A DNA stretch of 54,445 nt from Kribbella catacumbae DSM 19601 (GTDB lineage Bacteria; Actinomycetota; Actinomycetes; Propionibacteriales; Kribbellaceae). A program made the translations under genes and the position numbers. The stretch lies in assembly GCF_000372465.1 (NCBI RefSeq), contig NZ_AQUZ01000057.1:1-54445 (forward strand). The letters run 5' to 3'. Below the pieces are notes generated by a model. That model was not told the DNA's origin and ran no database searches. It worked only from the letters and a program-made list of their open reading frames with translations. Every line of letters starts with the position of its first letter. Position 1 is the first letter of the stretch. Below are positions 8,645 through 16,591 of this stretch, piece by piece.

Positions 8645-9931
8645 TTACGAGCGTGGACCTAGTGGATCCTCGGTCGGCGGGGTGGGGGAGCGGCGGGTGG
8701 TGTTGGTGAGGGAGCGTTCGGGGAGCCAGAGGATGAAGGTCGAGCCGACGCCGACCTCGGAATGCAGCGCGACCGTGCCGCCGTGGGATTCCGCGATCTG
8801 GCGGACGATTGCCAGACCCAGGCCCGCGCGGCGCTGACTCGTCGACGGACCGGTGGACGGGTCGGTCAGCGGGACGGTTGTGGGTGGCTGCCGTTGGCCT
8901 GAGCGGAAGAAGCGGTCGAAGACGCGATCAGCGTCCTCTTCGGCGATCCCCGGGCCCTCGTCCCGGACGGCGATCCAGGCCCAGCCGTTGCGGCTCCCGA
9001 CGGCCAGGACCAACTCGCTGCCACCCCGGGCCAGCCGGACCGCGTTGGACAGCAGGTTGTCGACCGCCCGGCGAAGCGCCTGGGCATCCCCGGCGGCGGT
9101 CGGCCCGGGCGCGAGACGGCGTACCAGGCGGAGTTCTCGGTCGGCGGCGAGTAGCGCGTACTCCTCGGCGGCCTCGCCCGCGATGGCGGCGAGGTCCACG
9201 TCGGCGTCCACGAAGGCCGGCGATGACCGGCGGGCCGACGCGAGCAAGTCCTCGACCAGCCGGGTCATCCGCTGGATCGCGCGCGACACGATCGCCGTCG
9301 CCTGGGCCCGATCCTCCGACGGAGTGTCGTCATGAGCCAGTACTGCGTCCACATTGGCCTGGATCACCGCCAACGGATTGCGCAGCTCGTGGGACGCGTC
9401 GTCGACCAACTGCCGTTGCGCGACGAAAGCGGACTCCAGCCGTTCGAGCATGTCGTCGACGGTGTCCGCGAGGTTGCGCAGTTCGTCACGCGGGCCGTCC
9501 AGCGCGATCCGGCGGGACAGGTCCGTCGCGGAGATGTCCTGCGCCGTCGCGGTGATCCGGCGTACCGGCCTCAGCGCGCGACCGGACAGCCACCAGCCGG
9601 TACCGAGGCTGAGGATCAGCAGTCCGCCCATGCCTGCTGCCGAATAGGTCTTGAGCGTCTCCAGGGTCTTGTAGTTGACCGCGGATTGGATGCTGTCCAG
9701 ATCGGCGGCCTGGAACGTCTGACCCGGCTTGGGCTTGTAGTTACCGTGTTCGTCGGTATAGACCTTCTTGACCGTGATCGGGTCGAGCGGCTGCGGGTCG
9801 AGGTACGCCGACAGCGCGAAGTACAGGCTGCCGAGGACCAGCGCCGACAAGCCGATCAGTACTGCGGAATAGGCCAGCGTCAGGCGGAACCGGATCGTCT
9901 GGGCCCAGACCGGGATCTTCGGCCTCTTCAT
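8645..9931 (-). CDS. Sensor histidine kinase (two-component system)
   Basis: The 428-aa membrane kinase has transmembrane segments near residues 19-41 and 96-114 flanking a short extracytoplasmic sensor of about 55 residues. A HAMP linker (115-170), the HisKA H-box VDDASHELRNP with His181, and a C-terminal HATPase domain with N-box (NLLSNA) and G-boxes (DEGPGIA, GLGLAIV) follow. It should autophosphorylate on His181 and pass phosphate to the adjacent regulator. Its ATG overlaps that gene's stop by 4 bp. The stimulus is unknown. The divergent MoxR/DUF58/protease operon suggests a cell-envelope signal. Confidence 0.93.
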   Translation of the reverse strand: MKRPKIPVWAQTIRFRLTLAYSAVLIGLSALVLGSLYFALSAYLDPQPLDPITVKKVYTDEHGNYKPKPGQTFQAADLDSIQSAVNYKTLETLKTYSAAGMGGLLILSLGTGWWLSGRALRPVRRITATAQDISATDLSRRIALDGPRDELRNLADTVDDMLERLESAFVAQRQLVDDASHELRNPLAVIQANVDAVLAHDDTPSEDRAQATAIVSRAIQRMTRLVEDLLASARRSSPAFVDADVDLAAIAGEAAEEYALLAADRELRLVRRLAPGPTAAGDAQALRRAVDNLLSNAVRLARGGSELVLAVGSRNGWAWIAVRDEGPGIAEEDADRVFDRFFRSGQRQPPTTVPLTDPSTGPSTSQRRAGLGLAIVRQIAESHGGTVALHSEVGVGSTFILWLPERSLTNTTRRSPTPPTEDPLGPRS

Positions 9932-10620
9932 GCATCACCTCTGAGCCGGTAGCCGCGCCCGATCACCGTTTCCAGCAAGGGATCCTCGCCTTCCAGGGTG
10001 AGCTTGCGCCGCAGCGTTCCGACCGTCACGCGGACGCTCTGGGTGAACGGATCCGCGTTCTCGTCCCAGACGTGCTCGAGCAGTTCTTCGGCCGAGACGA
10101 CGTGCCCCGGCCGCGACATGAGATAGCGCAGTACGCCGAACTCCTTCAGCGTCAGTGGAAGCTCGCGCCCGGCCCTCGTCGCGAGATGGCGGGCGCTGTC
10201 CAGGACGAGTTCGCCGACGTGCAACTGGGTCGACCCGTTCGTCACGTCGCGACGCAGCAGGGCGCGGATCCTGGCCAGCAGCTCGACCAGCGCGAACGGC
10301 TTGGTCAGGTAGTCGTCCGCGCCCTCGTCGAGCCCGCGGACCCGGTCGGCGAGCGAGGCGCGCGCGGTCAGCATCAGCACCCGCAACTCGCGTCCGGACG
10401 CCACCTCGATCTCGCCGCGACGGACCGCTCGGCACAGGTCGAGGCCGCTCGTGTCCGGCAACGTGATGTCGAGAATCGCCAGGTCGTACGGCGTGGTGGC
10501 GAGCTTCTCGACCGCCTCGGCACCGGTCAGCGCAGCGTCCACGGCATAGCCGGCCCGGCCGAGTCCCGAGCGCAGAGCGCTGACCAGGCCTTCCTCGTCT
10601 TCCACCACCAGTAGTCGCAC
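9928..10620 (-). CDS. OmpR/PhoB-family response regulator
   Basis: The 230-aa protein has an N-terminal receiver domain with the acidic pocket ED (7-8), phospho-acceptor Asp51 (ILDITLPD) and the conserved Lys in LTKPF near residue 103. A winged-helix DNA-binding domain of OmpR type occupies about 130-228. It starts at GTG 10620. The region in front of it holds four direct repeats spaced exactly 11 bp apart, the arrangement bound by dimers of this family. It therefore probably controls itself and the divergent operon from 10749. Confidence 0.93.
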   Translation of the reverse strand: MRLLVVEDEEGLVSALRSGLGRAGYAVDAALTGAEAVEKLATTPYDLAILDITLPDTSGLDLCRAVRRGEIEVASGRELRVLMLTARASLADRVRGLDEGADDYLTKPFALVELLARIRALLRRDVTNGSTQLHVGELVLDSARHLATRAGRELPLTLKEFGVLRYLMSRPGHVVSAEELLEHVWDENADPFTQSVRVTVGTLRRKLTLEGEDPLLETVIGRGYRLRGDA

Positions 10621-10660
10621 GAGTCAAAGGTAGCGGTGTCCCGTGCTGGGACCGGTGTGA

Positions 10661-10704
10661 GCTTTCGGCGGGCTTTCGCTCTGCTTTCCGGTCGTTTTCG
10701 GGGC
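10661..10704. promoter_or_regulatory. Four 11-bp-spaced direct repeats, response-regulator binding site candidate
   Basis: Related sequences begin at 10661 (GCTTTCGGCGG), 10672 (GCTTTCGCTCT), 10683 (GCTTTCCGGTC) and 10694 (GTTTTCGGGGC), exactly one 11-bp step apart. OmpR/PhoB proteins bind tandem direct repeats of this spacing as head-to-tail dimers. The site lies in the 128-bp gap between the regulator gene and the divergent secreted-protein/MoxR operon. Confidence 0.65.
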
Positions 10705-10748
10705 GTCCTGATGATCTGGACCCATCATCCGATCTCGAAGGAGTCAGC

Positions 10749-11054
10749 ATGAATCTCCCCGGCAAGCGCCTCCTGCTCGGTACTGCGGTCGCGGCCGCCG
10801 CGTTGGGCGTGGGCGGTTTCGCGTACGCCGCCGGCAACGACCCGGCCCCTGATCAGGGCTACGTGACTGTGGAGGACAGCCCCGCGCCGAGCACCGATCC
10901 CAGTACCGGCCCTTCGCAGGGTTCCCAGGGCACAGCGCAGCGCGACGGGCGGGATTGCCCGGAGAAGAACGGCTCGGGCCAGGCCCAGCCGGAGCAGACG
11001 CAACCCGAGCAGACCCAGCCTGAGCAGCAGGCCGACCCGCAGAGCAACGCATGA
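10749..11054 (+). CDS. Small secreted Gln/Pro/Glu-repeat protein
   Basis: The 101-aa protein has a clear signal peptide (KR, then a hydrophobic Ala/Gly/Leu stretch, cleavage near AYA-AG at about residue 27). The mature part is acidic, rich in Asp, Pro, Ser and Gln, and has one Cys (DRDCPEK). It ends in three copies of QPEQ(T). No known domain is recognised. GAAGGAG precedes the ATG by seven bases. The stop overlaps the MoxR start (ATGA), making it the coupled first gene of the operon. It could be a ligand, sensor accessory or cell-wall spacer protein. The function is unknown. Confidence 0.75.
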   Translation: MNLPGKRLLLGTAVAAAALGVGGFAYAAGNDPAPDQGYVTVEDSPAPSTDPSTGPSQGSQGTAQRDGRDCPEKNGSGQAQPEQTQPEQTQPEQQADPQSNA

Positions 11055-12034
11055 CGGCAGTACTCGAGCGAGCCCTCTTCGAGGTGAAGCGGGTCGTCGT
11101 CGGACAGGACCAGCTGGTGGAGCGGATGCTGGTGGGCCTGCTGGCCCGCGGGCACTGCCTGCTGGAAGGGGTTCCCGGCGTCGCCAAGACGCTGGCCGTC
11201 CGGACCCTCGCGGAGGTGATCGGCGGCCGGTTCGCCCGGCTGCAGTTCACCCCCGACCTGGTCCCGGGCGACATCGTCGGGACCCGGATCTGGCGGCCAT
11301 CCGCCGAAGGGTTCGACACCGAACTCGGCCCGATCTTCGCCAACCTCGTGCTCGCCGACGAGATCAACCGCGCACCTGCCAAGGTGCAGTCGGCGTTGCT
11401 GGAGGCAATGGCCGAGAGTCAGGTCAGCATCGGCGGCGTCAGCTACCCGTTGCCCGAGCCGTTCCTCGTCCTGGCCACCCAGAACCCGATCGAGTCCGAG
11501 GGCGTTTACGCGTTGCCCGAGGCGCAGCGGGACCGGTTCCTGCTGAAGATCACCGTCGACTACCCGACACCGTTGGAGGAACTCACGATCCTGCAGCGGA
11601 TGAGCTCGCACCGGCCGCATGCGAACGCAGTACTGACGCCGGCCATGGTGAATGAGTTGCAGGAGGCAACGGAAGACGTCTTCGTGCACAACGCCGTGGC
11701 GGAGTACGTCGTCAGGCTGGTGCATGCGACGCGGGCGCCGCAGCAGTACGGGATCGACGATCTCGGCGGCGTACTGGAGTTTGGAGCTAGTCCGCGGGCC
11801 ACGCTGGGGTTGGTGGCGGCCGGTCGTGCGCTGGCTTTGTTGCGCGGTCGCGACTACGTCCTGCCTGCCGACGTGTACGACGTGGCGCATGACGTGATGG
11901 CGCATCGGCTGGTGCTGACCTTCGACGCGCTGGCGGATGGGGTCGACCCGCGGTCTGTGGTGTCGCGGGTGTTGCACGCAGTCGAGCAGCCGCACGTCGT
12001 ACCGGCTGATCAGGCGCAGGGGTCCGCGGCATGA
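11051..12034 (+). CDS. MoxR-family AAA+ ATPase
   Basis: The 327-aa protein has a Walker A motif EGVPGVAKT (about 39-47), Walker B LADEINR (about 102-108), sensor 1 ATQNP, and the arginine-containing segment LPEAQRDRF typical of MoxR proteins. MoxR ATPases act as chaperones that mature or insert VWA-domain partners. The two genes directly downstream encode DUF58 and VWA proteins, the usual partners, all joined by 4-bp overlaps. Confidence 0.93.
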   Translation: MTAVLERALFEVKRVVVGQDQLVERMLVGLLARGHCLLEGVPGVAKTLAVRTLAEVIGGRFARLQFTPDLVPGDIVGTRIWRPSAEGFDTELGPIFANLVLADEINRAPAKVQSALLEAMAESQVSIGGVSYPLPEPFLVLATQNPIESEGVYALPEAQRDRFLLKITVDYPTPLEELTILQRMSSHRPHANAVLTPAMVNELQEATEDVFVHNAVAEYVVRLVHATRAPQQYGIDDLGGVLEFGASPRATLGLVAAGRALALLRGRDYVLPADVYDVAHDVMAHRLVLTFDALADGVDPRSVVSRVLHAVEQPHVVPADQAQGSAA

Positions 12035-12969
12035 CAGGTCCTGACCTGCTGGCCGGGCGGGAGCGGGCGCTCCGCTCGCTGGAGCTCTCGGTGAAACGGA
12101 AGCTGGAAGGCTTCCTGCACGGCGAGATCACCGGCTTGCGGAGCGGCCCGGGCAGCGAACCGAACGAGGCGCGGCCGTATCAGGCGGGTCAGGATGATGT
12201 CCGCCGGATGGACTGGAATGTCACTGCTCGCTCGCTTGAACCGCACGTCCGGGCGCCGCTGGCCGAGCGCGAACTGGAGACCTGGGCGCTGGTGGATGCG
12301 TCCGCGAGCATGGACTTCGGTACTGCGCTGTCGGAGAAGCGCGATCTCGCTGTCGCCATCGTTGGTGCGGTGGGTCTGCTGGCCGATCGTCCTGGGAATC
12401 GTCTCGGTGTGCGGGTTGCCCTAGGCAACGAGGTTCGCCGGATCCCCGACGTCGGCGGTGTGGCGGCCATGCGGCGTACTCTTCGCACGCTGCTGTCGTT
12501 GCCTAGAGCAACTCCCGGCGAACACCCGCAGACCGATCTGGCCCACGCGATCACGCGGCTCAACCGCGAACATCCAAGGCCAGGCCTCAGAGTAGTTGTC
12601 TCTGACTTTCATACCGAAGGGTGGGAGATTCCACTCCGACGATTGACCGCGCGGCACGAAGTTATCGCTGTCGAGGTGCTCGATCCGCGTGAGCTTGAGT
12701 TGCCTGAGGTTGGGTTGCTCACTCTGGTGGATCCGGAGACGGGGCGGCGGCGCGAAGTACAGACGAGTAAGAAGCGGTTGCGGGAGCGGTACGCCGCCGC
12801 GATGGCTGCCCACCGCGAGCAAACCACCCAAGCGATCCGCGCCGCCGGCGCCGCCCACCTGGTCCTGCGCACCGACACCGACTGGGTCCGCGACGTCGCC
12901 GCCTTCGCCACCGCCCGCCGCCGCGCCAACACCCGCCGAACCCCTCGAGGGAGGACCGGTGTCCGATGA
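12031..12969 (+). CDS. DUF58 domain-containing protein
   Basis: The 312-aa protein contains the DUF58 core: the RPYQAGQDDVRRMDWNVTAR segment (about 50-69) followed by a VWA-like fold with LVDASASMDFG (about 88-98), where D-x-S-x-S forms a possible metal site. DUF58 proteins accompany MoxR ATPases and are linked to cell-envelope assembly or stress. Their biochemical role is not settled. No membrane segment is evident. Both ends overlap neighbours by 4 bp. Confidence 0.9.
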   Translation: MTGPDLLAGRERALRSLELSVKRKLEGFLHGEITGLRSGPGSEPNEARPYQAGQDDVRRMDWNVTARSLEPHVRAPLAERELETWALVDASASMDFGTALSEKRDLAVAIVGAVGLLADRPGNRLGVRVALGNEVRRIPDVGGVAAMRRTLRTLLSLPRATPGEHPQTDLAHAITRLNREHPRPGLRVVVSDFHTEGWEIPLRRLTARHEVIAVEVLDPRELELPEVGLLTLVDPETGRRREVQTSKKRLRERYAAAMAAHREQTTQAIRAAGAAHLVLRTDTDWVRDVAAFATARRRANTRRTPRGRTGVR

Positions 12970-13913
12970 ATTTTGAGCAACCGCTGTGGCTCTGGCTGCT
13001 GCTGATCGTCCCGGCTCTGGTCGTGGCGTATCTGATCGCGCAACGCCGCCGCAGCAAGTACGCCGTCCGGTTCGCGACCCTTCCGATGCTGGAGAAGGTC
13101 GCCCCGACGCGGCCCGGGTGGCGCCGGCATGCGCCCGCGTTCGCCTTCCTCGCGGCGCTGACCGTGCTGACGATCGCGATCGCCCGGCCCGTCGCCGACG
13201 TCCGGGTGCCGCGCGAACGCGCCACCGTCGTGGTCGCGATGGACATCTCGAACTCGATGGCCGCGACCGACGTCGAGCCGAACCGGTTCGAGGTGGCCAA
13301 GAGCGCCGCGACCGAGTTCGTCAACAGCCTGCCCGAGCAGTTCAACGTCGGACTCGTCTCCTTCGCCCGGACGGCGAACGTCGTCGCGCCGCCGAGCACG
13401 GACCACCAGGCCACCATCGACGCGATCAACCGGCTGACGCTGACCGACAGCACCGCGATCGGTGAGGCCGTCCTGACCAGCCTGCAGGCGGTGAAATCGC
13501 TGGACGCCGACGCGGCCACCGATCCGCCGCCGAGCCGGATCGTGCTGCTGTCCGACGGCGGCAACACGTCGGGCCGCCCGATCGACGAAGCCGCCCAGGC
13601 CGCGTCGCAGGCCGGCGTACCGGTCTCGACGATCGCCTACGGAACGCCAGAGGGCACGGTCAACCTCGAAGGCCGTAACATCCCGGTCCCCGCCGACGCC
13701 GAGTCCCTGCGCGGACTGGCCGACGCGACCTCAGGTTCCTTCTACTCCGCGGAGAGCGACGAGGAACTGCGCTCCGTCTACTCCGATCTCCAGTCGTCGA
13801 TCGGCTGGACCACCGAGGAACGCGAGATCACCAACCTGGTGGCGGGAGTCGCCCTGGCCGTCGCACTGCTGGCCGGCCTGGCCTCGCTGCTCTGGTTCTC
13901 GCGGCTTCCTTAA
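12966..13913 (+). CDS. Membrane-anchored VWA-domain protein (BatA-like)
   Basis: The 315-aa protein has two N-terminal hydrophobic segments (about 6-25 and 57-74), an extracytoplasmic VWA domain with an intact MIDAS motif AMDISNSM (D93, S95, S97), and a C-terminal membrane helix (about 290-312). This is the BatA/BatB-type layout. It is the likely partner of the MoxR ATPase three genes upstream. ATG 12966 overlaps the DUF58 stop. Confidence 0.9.
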   Translation: MNFEQPLWLWLLLIVPALVVAYLIAQRRRSKYAVRFATLPMLEKVAPTRPGWRRHAPAFAFLAALTVLTIAIARPVADVRVPRERATVVVAMDISNSMAATDVEPNRFEVAKSAATEFVNSLPEQFNVGLVSFARTANVVAPPSTDHQATIDAINRLTLTDSTAIGEAVLTSLQAVKSLDADAATDPPPSRIVLLSDGGNTSGRPIDEAAQAASQAGVPVSTIAYGTPEGTVNLEGRNIPVPADAESLRGLADATSGSFYSAESDEELRSVYSDLQSSIGWTTEEREITNLVAGVALAVALLAGLASLLWFSRLP

Positions 13914-13930
13914 GGCACTAGGAGCCTCTT

Positions 13931-14872
13931 GTGAGCCCTCATCTCGGTCATCCCTTCCGTGGGCCGCACTACCAGCCCGGCCCACCGCCCGCCGCGCCGC
14001 CCGACGTACCGGCGCCCGGGCCCGGCATCCCCTTCTCCGTCACCCCGGCCTCTGCTCCGCCGGCACCCCCCTCTCCGGCCGCAGCACCTCAGGCCGGGGT
14101 GACGGCCCCACCCCCAGTACGCCGTACCGGCCGCGTACTCGCCACGGGGATCGCACTGTCCGTCCTGGCCGGTGGTCTCGCTGGCGCGGTGACCGGTGGC
14201 TGGGTCGACTCGCCTTCGGTGAGCGCCCCGGTCGAGTTGCCACAAGCGGCCGCCCCCTCAGGCGGAGCCGAGCAAGGGACTATCGCGGCGGCCGCGGCGA
14301 GCGTGTTGCCAGGGGTCGTGTCCGTCCGGGCCGGCCGGGCGACCGGCTCGGGGTTCGCGATCGACCAGCAGGGACACGTGGTCACGAACGCGCACGTGGT
14401 GGAAGGAGCGACCGATGTGTCACTGGTCCTGTCCAACGGGCGATCCGTGGACGCGCGCATCATCGGGGTCGACGCGGACAACGACCTGGCGGTTCTCCAG
14501 GTCAGCGGCAACGTCGAGGGACTGCGGGCGCTCACGCTCGGCCGGTCGTCGCAACTCAAGGTCGGTGACCCGGTGCTGGCCGTCGGCTCACCGCTCGGCC
14601 TGGAAGGAACGGTGACGGCCGGCATCGTCAGCGCCGTCAACCGGCAGGCGCGCTTCGGCGACAACGGCAACCGGCAGACGGCGATCCAGACCGACGCGGC
14701 CATCAACCCCGGCAACTCCGGCGGCCCGCTGGTCAACGCGGCCGGTCAGGTGGTCGGCGTCAATACCGCCATCGCCACCCTCAGCTCGAGCTCACGCTCC
14801 GGCAGCATCGGCATCGGCTTCGCCATCCCGGTCGACCGGATGACAACAATCGTCAAGGGACTGATCAACTGA
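13931..14872 (+). CDS. HtrA-like trypsin-type serine protease (S1C) without PDZ domain
   Basis: The 313-aa protein has a Pro/Ala-rich cytoplasmic N-terminus (about 1-65), one membrane helix (69-91) and an extracytoplasmic chymotrypsin-fold protease. The catalytic triad is His155 (TNAHVV), Asp185 (DNDLAVL) and Ser263 (NPGNSGGP). The chain ends right after the protease domain, so the usual PDZ domain is missing. It likely degrades misfolded envelope proteins. GTG 13931 lies 17 bases after the VWA stop, so it is probably the last gene of the envelope operon. Confidence 0.9.
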   Translation: MSPHLGHPFRGPHYQPGPPPAAPPDVPAPGPGIPFSVTPASAPPAPPSPAAAPQAGVTAPPPVRRTGRVLATGIALSVLAGGLAGAVTGGWVDSPSVSAPVELPQAAAPSGGAEQGTIAAAAASVLPGVVSVRAGRATGSGFAIDQQGHVVTNAHVVEGATDVSLVLSNGRSVDARIIGVDADNDLAVLQVSGNVEGLRALTLGRSSQLKVGDPVLAVGSPLGLEGTVTAGIVSAVNRQARFGDNGNRQTAIQTDAAINPGNSGGPLVNAAGQVVGVNTAIATLSSSSRSGSIGIGFAIPVDRMTTIVKGLIN

Positions 14873-14894
14873 CCTACCTACCCGCCACCTGGTG

Positions 14895-14975
14895 TTCATT
14901 CGCCCCCTTTTCACCCTCGCCACCGGACCGCCAGCGCCCAGCCACTGAGCTGGAGGGTGAAAGAAGGCGAATGAA
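14895..14975. repeat. Family B intergenic hairpin repeat
   Basis: The left arm starts TTCATTCGCCCCCTTTTCA and the right arm ends with its near complement ..GAAAGAAGGCGAATGAA. The same arms, there perfect over 26 bases, occur at 40503-40588. It follows the protease gene and may also end its transcript. Confidence 0.85.
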
Positions 14976-15090
14976 GGCTCTGCTGACTGACCCGTGGGTC
15001 AGTCGCGGCGTTGCCGAGGCCCGCTGGCAGGCTATTGGACAGCTTCGCGCTGACAGAGCCTGTTGGGAAATTGGTCTGGGGTTGGCGTTG

Positions 15091-15192
15091 TGTCCCGACC
15101 GACAGGAAGTAGTGCCGGTTCTGCGGCCGGCCGCGGCCTGCGTGAGCGTGGCGCGCGGCCGAACGGTCGACTACTTCCTGTCGGTCGGGACA
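15091..15192. repeat. Family C intergenic hairpin repeat, nested in a larger inverted repeat
   Basis: The arms TGTCCCGACCGACAGGAAGT and ACTTCCTGTCGGTCGGGACA are perfect complements. Related copies lie at 17498-17587 and 44251-44350. A 13-bp perfect inverted repeat (ACAGAGCCTGTTG and its complement) flanks this copy at roughly 15054 and 15221. Confidence 0.88.
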
Positions 15193-15352
15193 CAATCGGC
15201 CGCTGCCGAGCCAGTTCGCAACAGGCTCTGTAGGGCGCTATCGGTCAAATAACCCGCTAGTGGCCAGCGATCCTCGGCCGGTCCCGCTTCGGTGGAAGCA
15301 GTTGTCGGTGCTCGGCGACTTGCCGGGGGGCTTCGGGCTGGTAGTTGGGTCT

Positions 15353-15397
15353 GGGGAGGGTTTTCGCCAGGCCATGGGCGGGCGTATTTTCCTCCCG
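15353..15397 (+). repeat. Possible family E intergenic element (degenerate)
   Basis: GGGGAGGGTTTTCGCC at 15353 and GGCGTATTTTCCTCCC ending at 15396 form an imperfect inverted repeat. They resemble the ends of the elements at 33546-33603 (inverted) and 46238-46300. The interior is shorter and diverged. Confidence 0.4.
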
Positions 15398-15446
15398 GGT
15401 CGGCGTCTCTCGCGGTGGGGTCGTTCAGGGATTTGGTTGCTGTTGG

Positions 15447-15761
15447 CTACAACTGGCTGGAGATCGGCGTGGGGCCTGGGTCCTCGCCGTCCTGGTGCCG
15501 GATCACCCAGCTGTCGAGATCCGCCGCGGCCTCTTCCGGTGCCGTGGGCAACAACCAGGCTCTGGGCTGCCCGGTCGCCTGCTCGGAGGTGAAGGCGTGG
15601 ACGGTGGCGGCATAGCGCTCGGCTGCTTCCAGTACTTCGTGCGCTCGGGCGAGCAGGTCTTCGGGGTCGCCGTCGATGGTGACGGCGGTACGGGCCGATT
15701 CGGCCAGCTGGCAGGCTTCCCAGGCGATCGCCAGCCGGGCGAGGGATTCGTCGGTGATCAC
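15447..15761 (-). CDS. Hypothetical protein coupled to TauE exporter
   Basis: A 104-aa protein starting at GTG 15761, whose GTGA overlaps the exporter stop by 4 bp. The overlap is the main evidence that it is translated. The sequence is acidic and mostly helical (ESLARLAIAWEACQLAE, PEDLLARAHEVLEAAERY), with no signal peptide or membrane segment and a Pro-rich tail. No family is recognised. It may be a cytoplasmic accessory of the exporter. Confidence 0.65.
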   Translation of the reverse strand: MITDESLARLAIAWEACQLAESARTAVTIDGDPEDLLARAHEVLEAAERYAATVHAFTSEQATGQPRAWLLPTAPEEAAADLDSWVIRHQDGEDPGPTPISSQL

Positions 15762-16507
15762 GAGAGCGCCACGAAGTACGCCGCCGTCATCGTGGCCGCC
15801 GACCCGACCACGATCGCCCGCTGGACCGGCGCTGACAGGCTGCGGGCGATCATCGCCCCGCCGAAGCCGCCCAGCAACGCGCCGCCGAGCATCAGGCCGA
15901 CCTTGAGCGACTCGCCGATGACGTCCGAGGCGACCAGGAAGATGATCGCCGCGGTCAGATAGATGGCCGCCATCTGGATCACCCGCAACGGATTGGCCCG
16001 GCCCGGGTCGATGCCGGCGGCAACACTCCAGAAGGCGACCATGAGCAGCCCGGACGCGCCGCCGAAGTACCCGCCGTAGATGGAGAGCAGTAGCTGTCCG
16101 GCGATGATCGTCGGGCGGCCGGCGATCGTCGTTCCCAGCGACTTGGCGATCCGGCGGCCGAAGGCGAGCACGAAGGTGGCGAAGGCGAGCAGCCACGGGA
16201 CGACCGCGTCGAAGGATTCCGAGGGCAAGGCGAGGAGCAGTACCGCGCCCAGTACGCCGCCGATGATGCTCGACACGGTCAGCACGCGGGTCGAAGTACT
16301 GGGGAGTGGTTGGAGCTCGCGGCGGTAGACCCAGACGCTGGCCAGACCTCCTGGCAGCAAGGCGACCGTCGTGGCGGCGTTCGCGGTGACTGCGGTGACG
16401 CCGACCGCGACCAGAGCGGGGAACGCGACGAAGCTGCCACCACCGCCGACAGCGTTCAGCGCGCCGGCTGCGATCCCGGCGAGCAGGACGACCAGCAGTG
16501 CGCTCAC
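15758..16507 (-). CDS. TauE/SafE-family sulfite (anion) exporter
   Basis: The protein (249 aa from GTG 16507) has about eight hydrophobic segments. Its Gly-rich motifs GALNAVGGGGSFVAFPAL near the N-terminus and GGYFGGASGLLM in the middle mark the duplicated halves of the TauE/SafE family. Members move sulfite, sulfoacetate or related anions across the membrane. An upstream in-frame TTG at 16543 would add 12 residues. Neither start has a strong ribosome site. It is divergent from a LysR regulator with an operator-like repeat between them. Confidence 0.87.
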   Translation of the reverse strand: MSALLVVLLAGIAAGALNAVGGGGSFVAFPALVAVGVTAVTANAATTVALLPGGLASVWVYRRELQPLPSTSTRVLTVSSIIGGVLGAVLLLALPSESFDAVVPWLLAFATFVLAFGRRIAKSLGTTIAGRPTIIAGQLLLSIYGGYFGGASGLLMVAFWSVAAGIDPGRANPLRVIQMAAIYLTAAIIFLVASDVIGESLKVGLMLGGALLGGFGGAMIARSLSAPVQRAIVVGSAATMTAAYFVALS

Positions 16508-16551
16508 CGTTCCAGCATCAGGGTCGTCCGGTAAGGACCACAATGCGTTTT

Positions 16552-16578
16552 TGCCTCAGTCAGCCTCTGGCTGAGGCA
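16552..16578. promoter_or_regulatory. LysR-type operator between exporter and regulator
   Basis: TGCCTCAG (16552-16559) and its exact complement CTGAGGCA (16571-16578) are separated by 11 bases, a textbook T-N11-A type LysR site. It lies 14 bases before the LysR ATG and immediately upstream of the exporter gene, so the regulator probably controls both. Confidence 0.7.
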
Positions 16579-16591
16579 TAGGCTGTTCGCC

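Larger units (their letters stand above)
14873..15446. other. Gene-free region with several hairpin repeats
   Basis: No convincing coding region is seen. It contains a family B hairpin (14895-14975), a short palindrome with arms GACTGACCC/GGGTCAGTC near 14985-15004, a family C hairpin (15091-15192) nested inside a larger inverted repeat (arms ACAGAGCCTGTTG near 15054 and CAACAGGCTCTGT near 15221), and a possible family E element (15353-15397). Confidence 0.7.

Noticed and set aside
14971..15252. 93-aa reading frame
   Set aside because: It starts inside a family B arm and passes through the whole family C hairpin. Both arms are non-coding repeats elsewhere.
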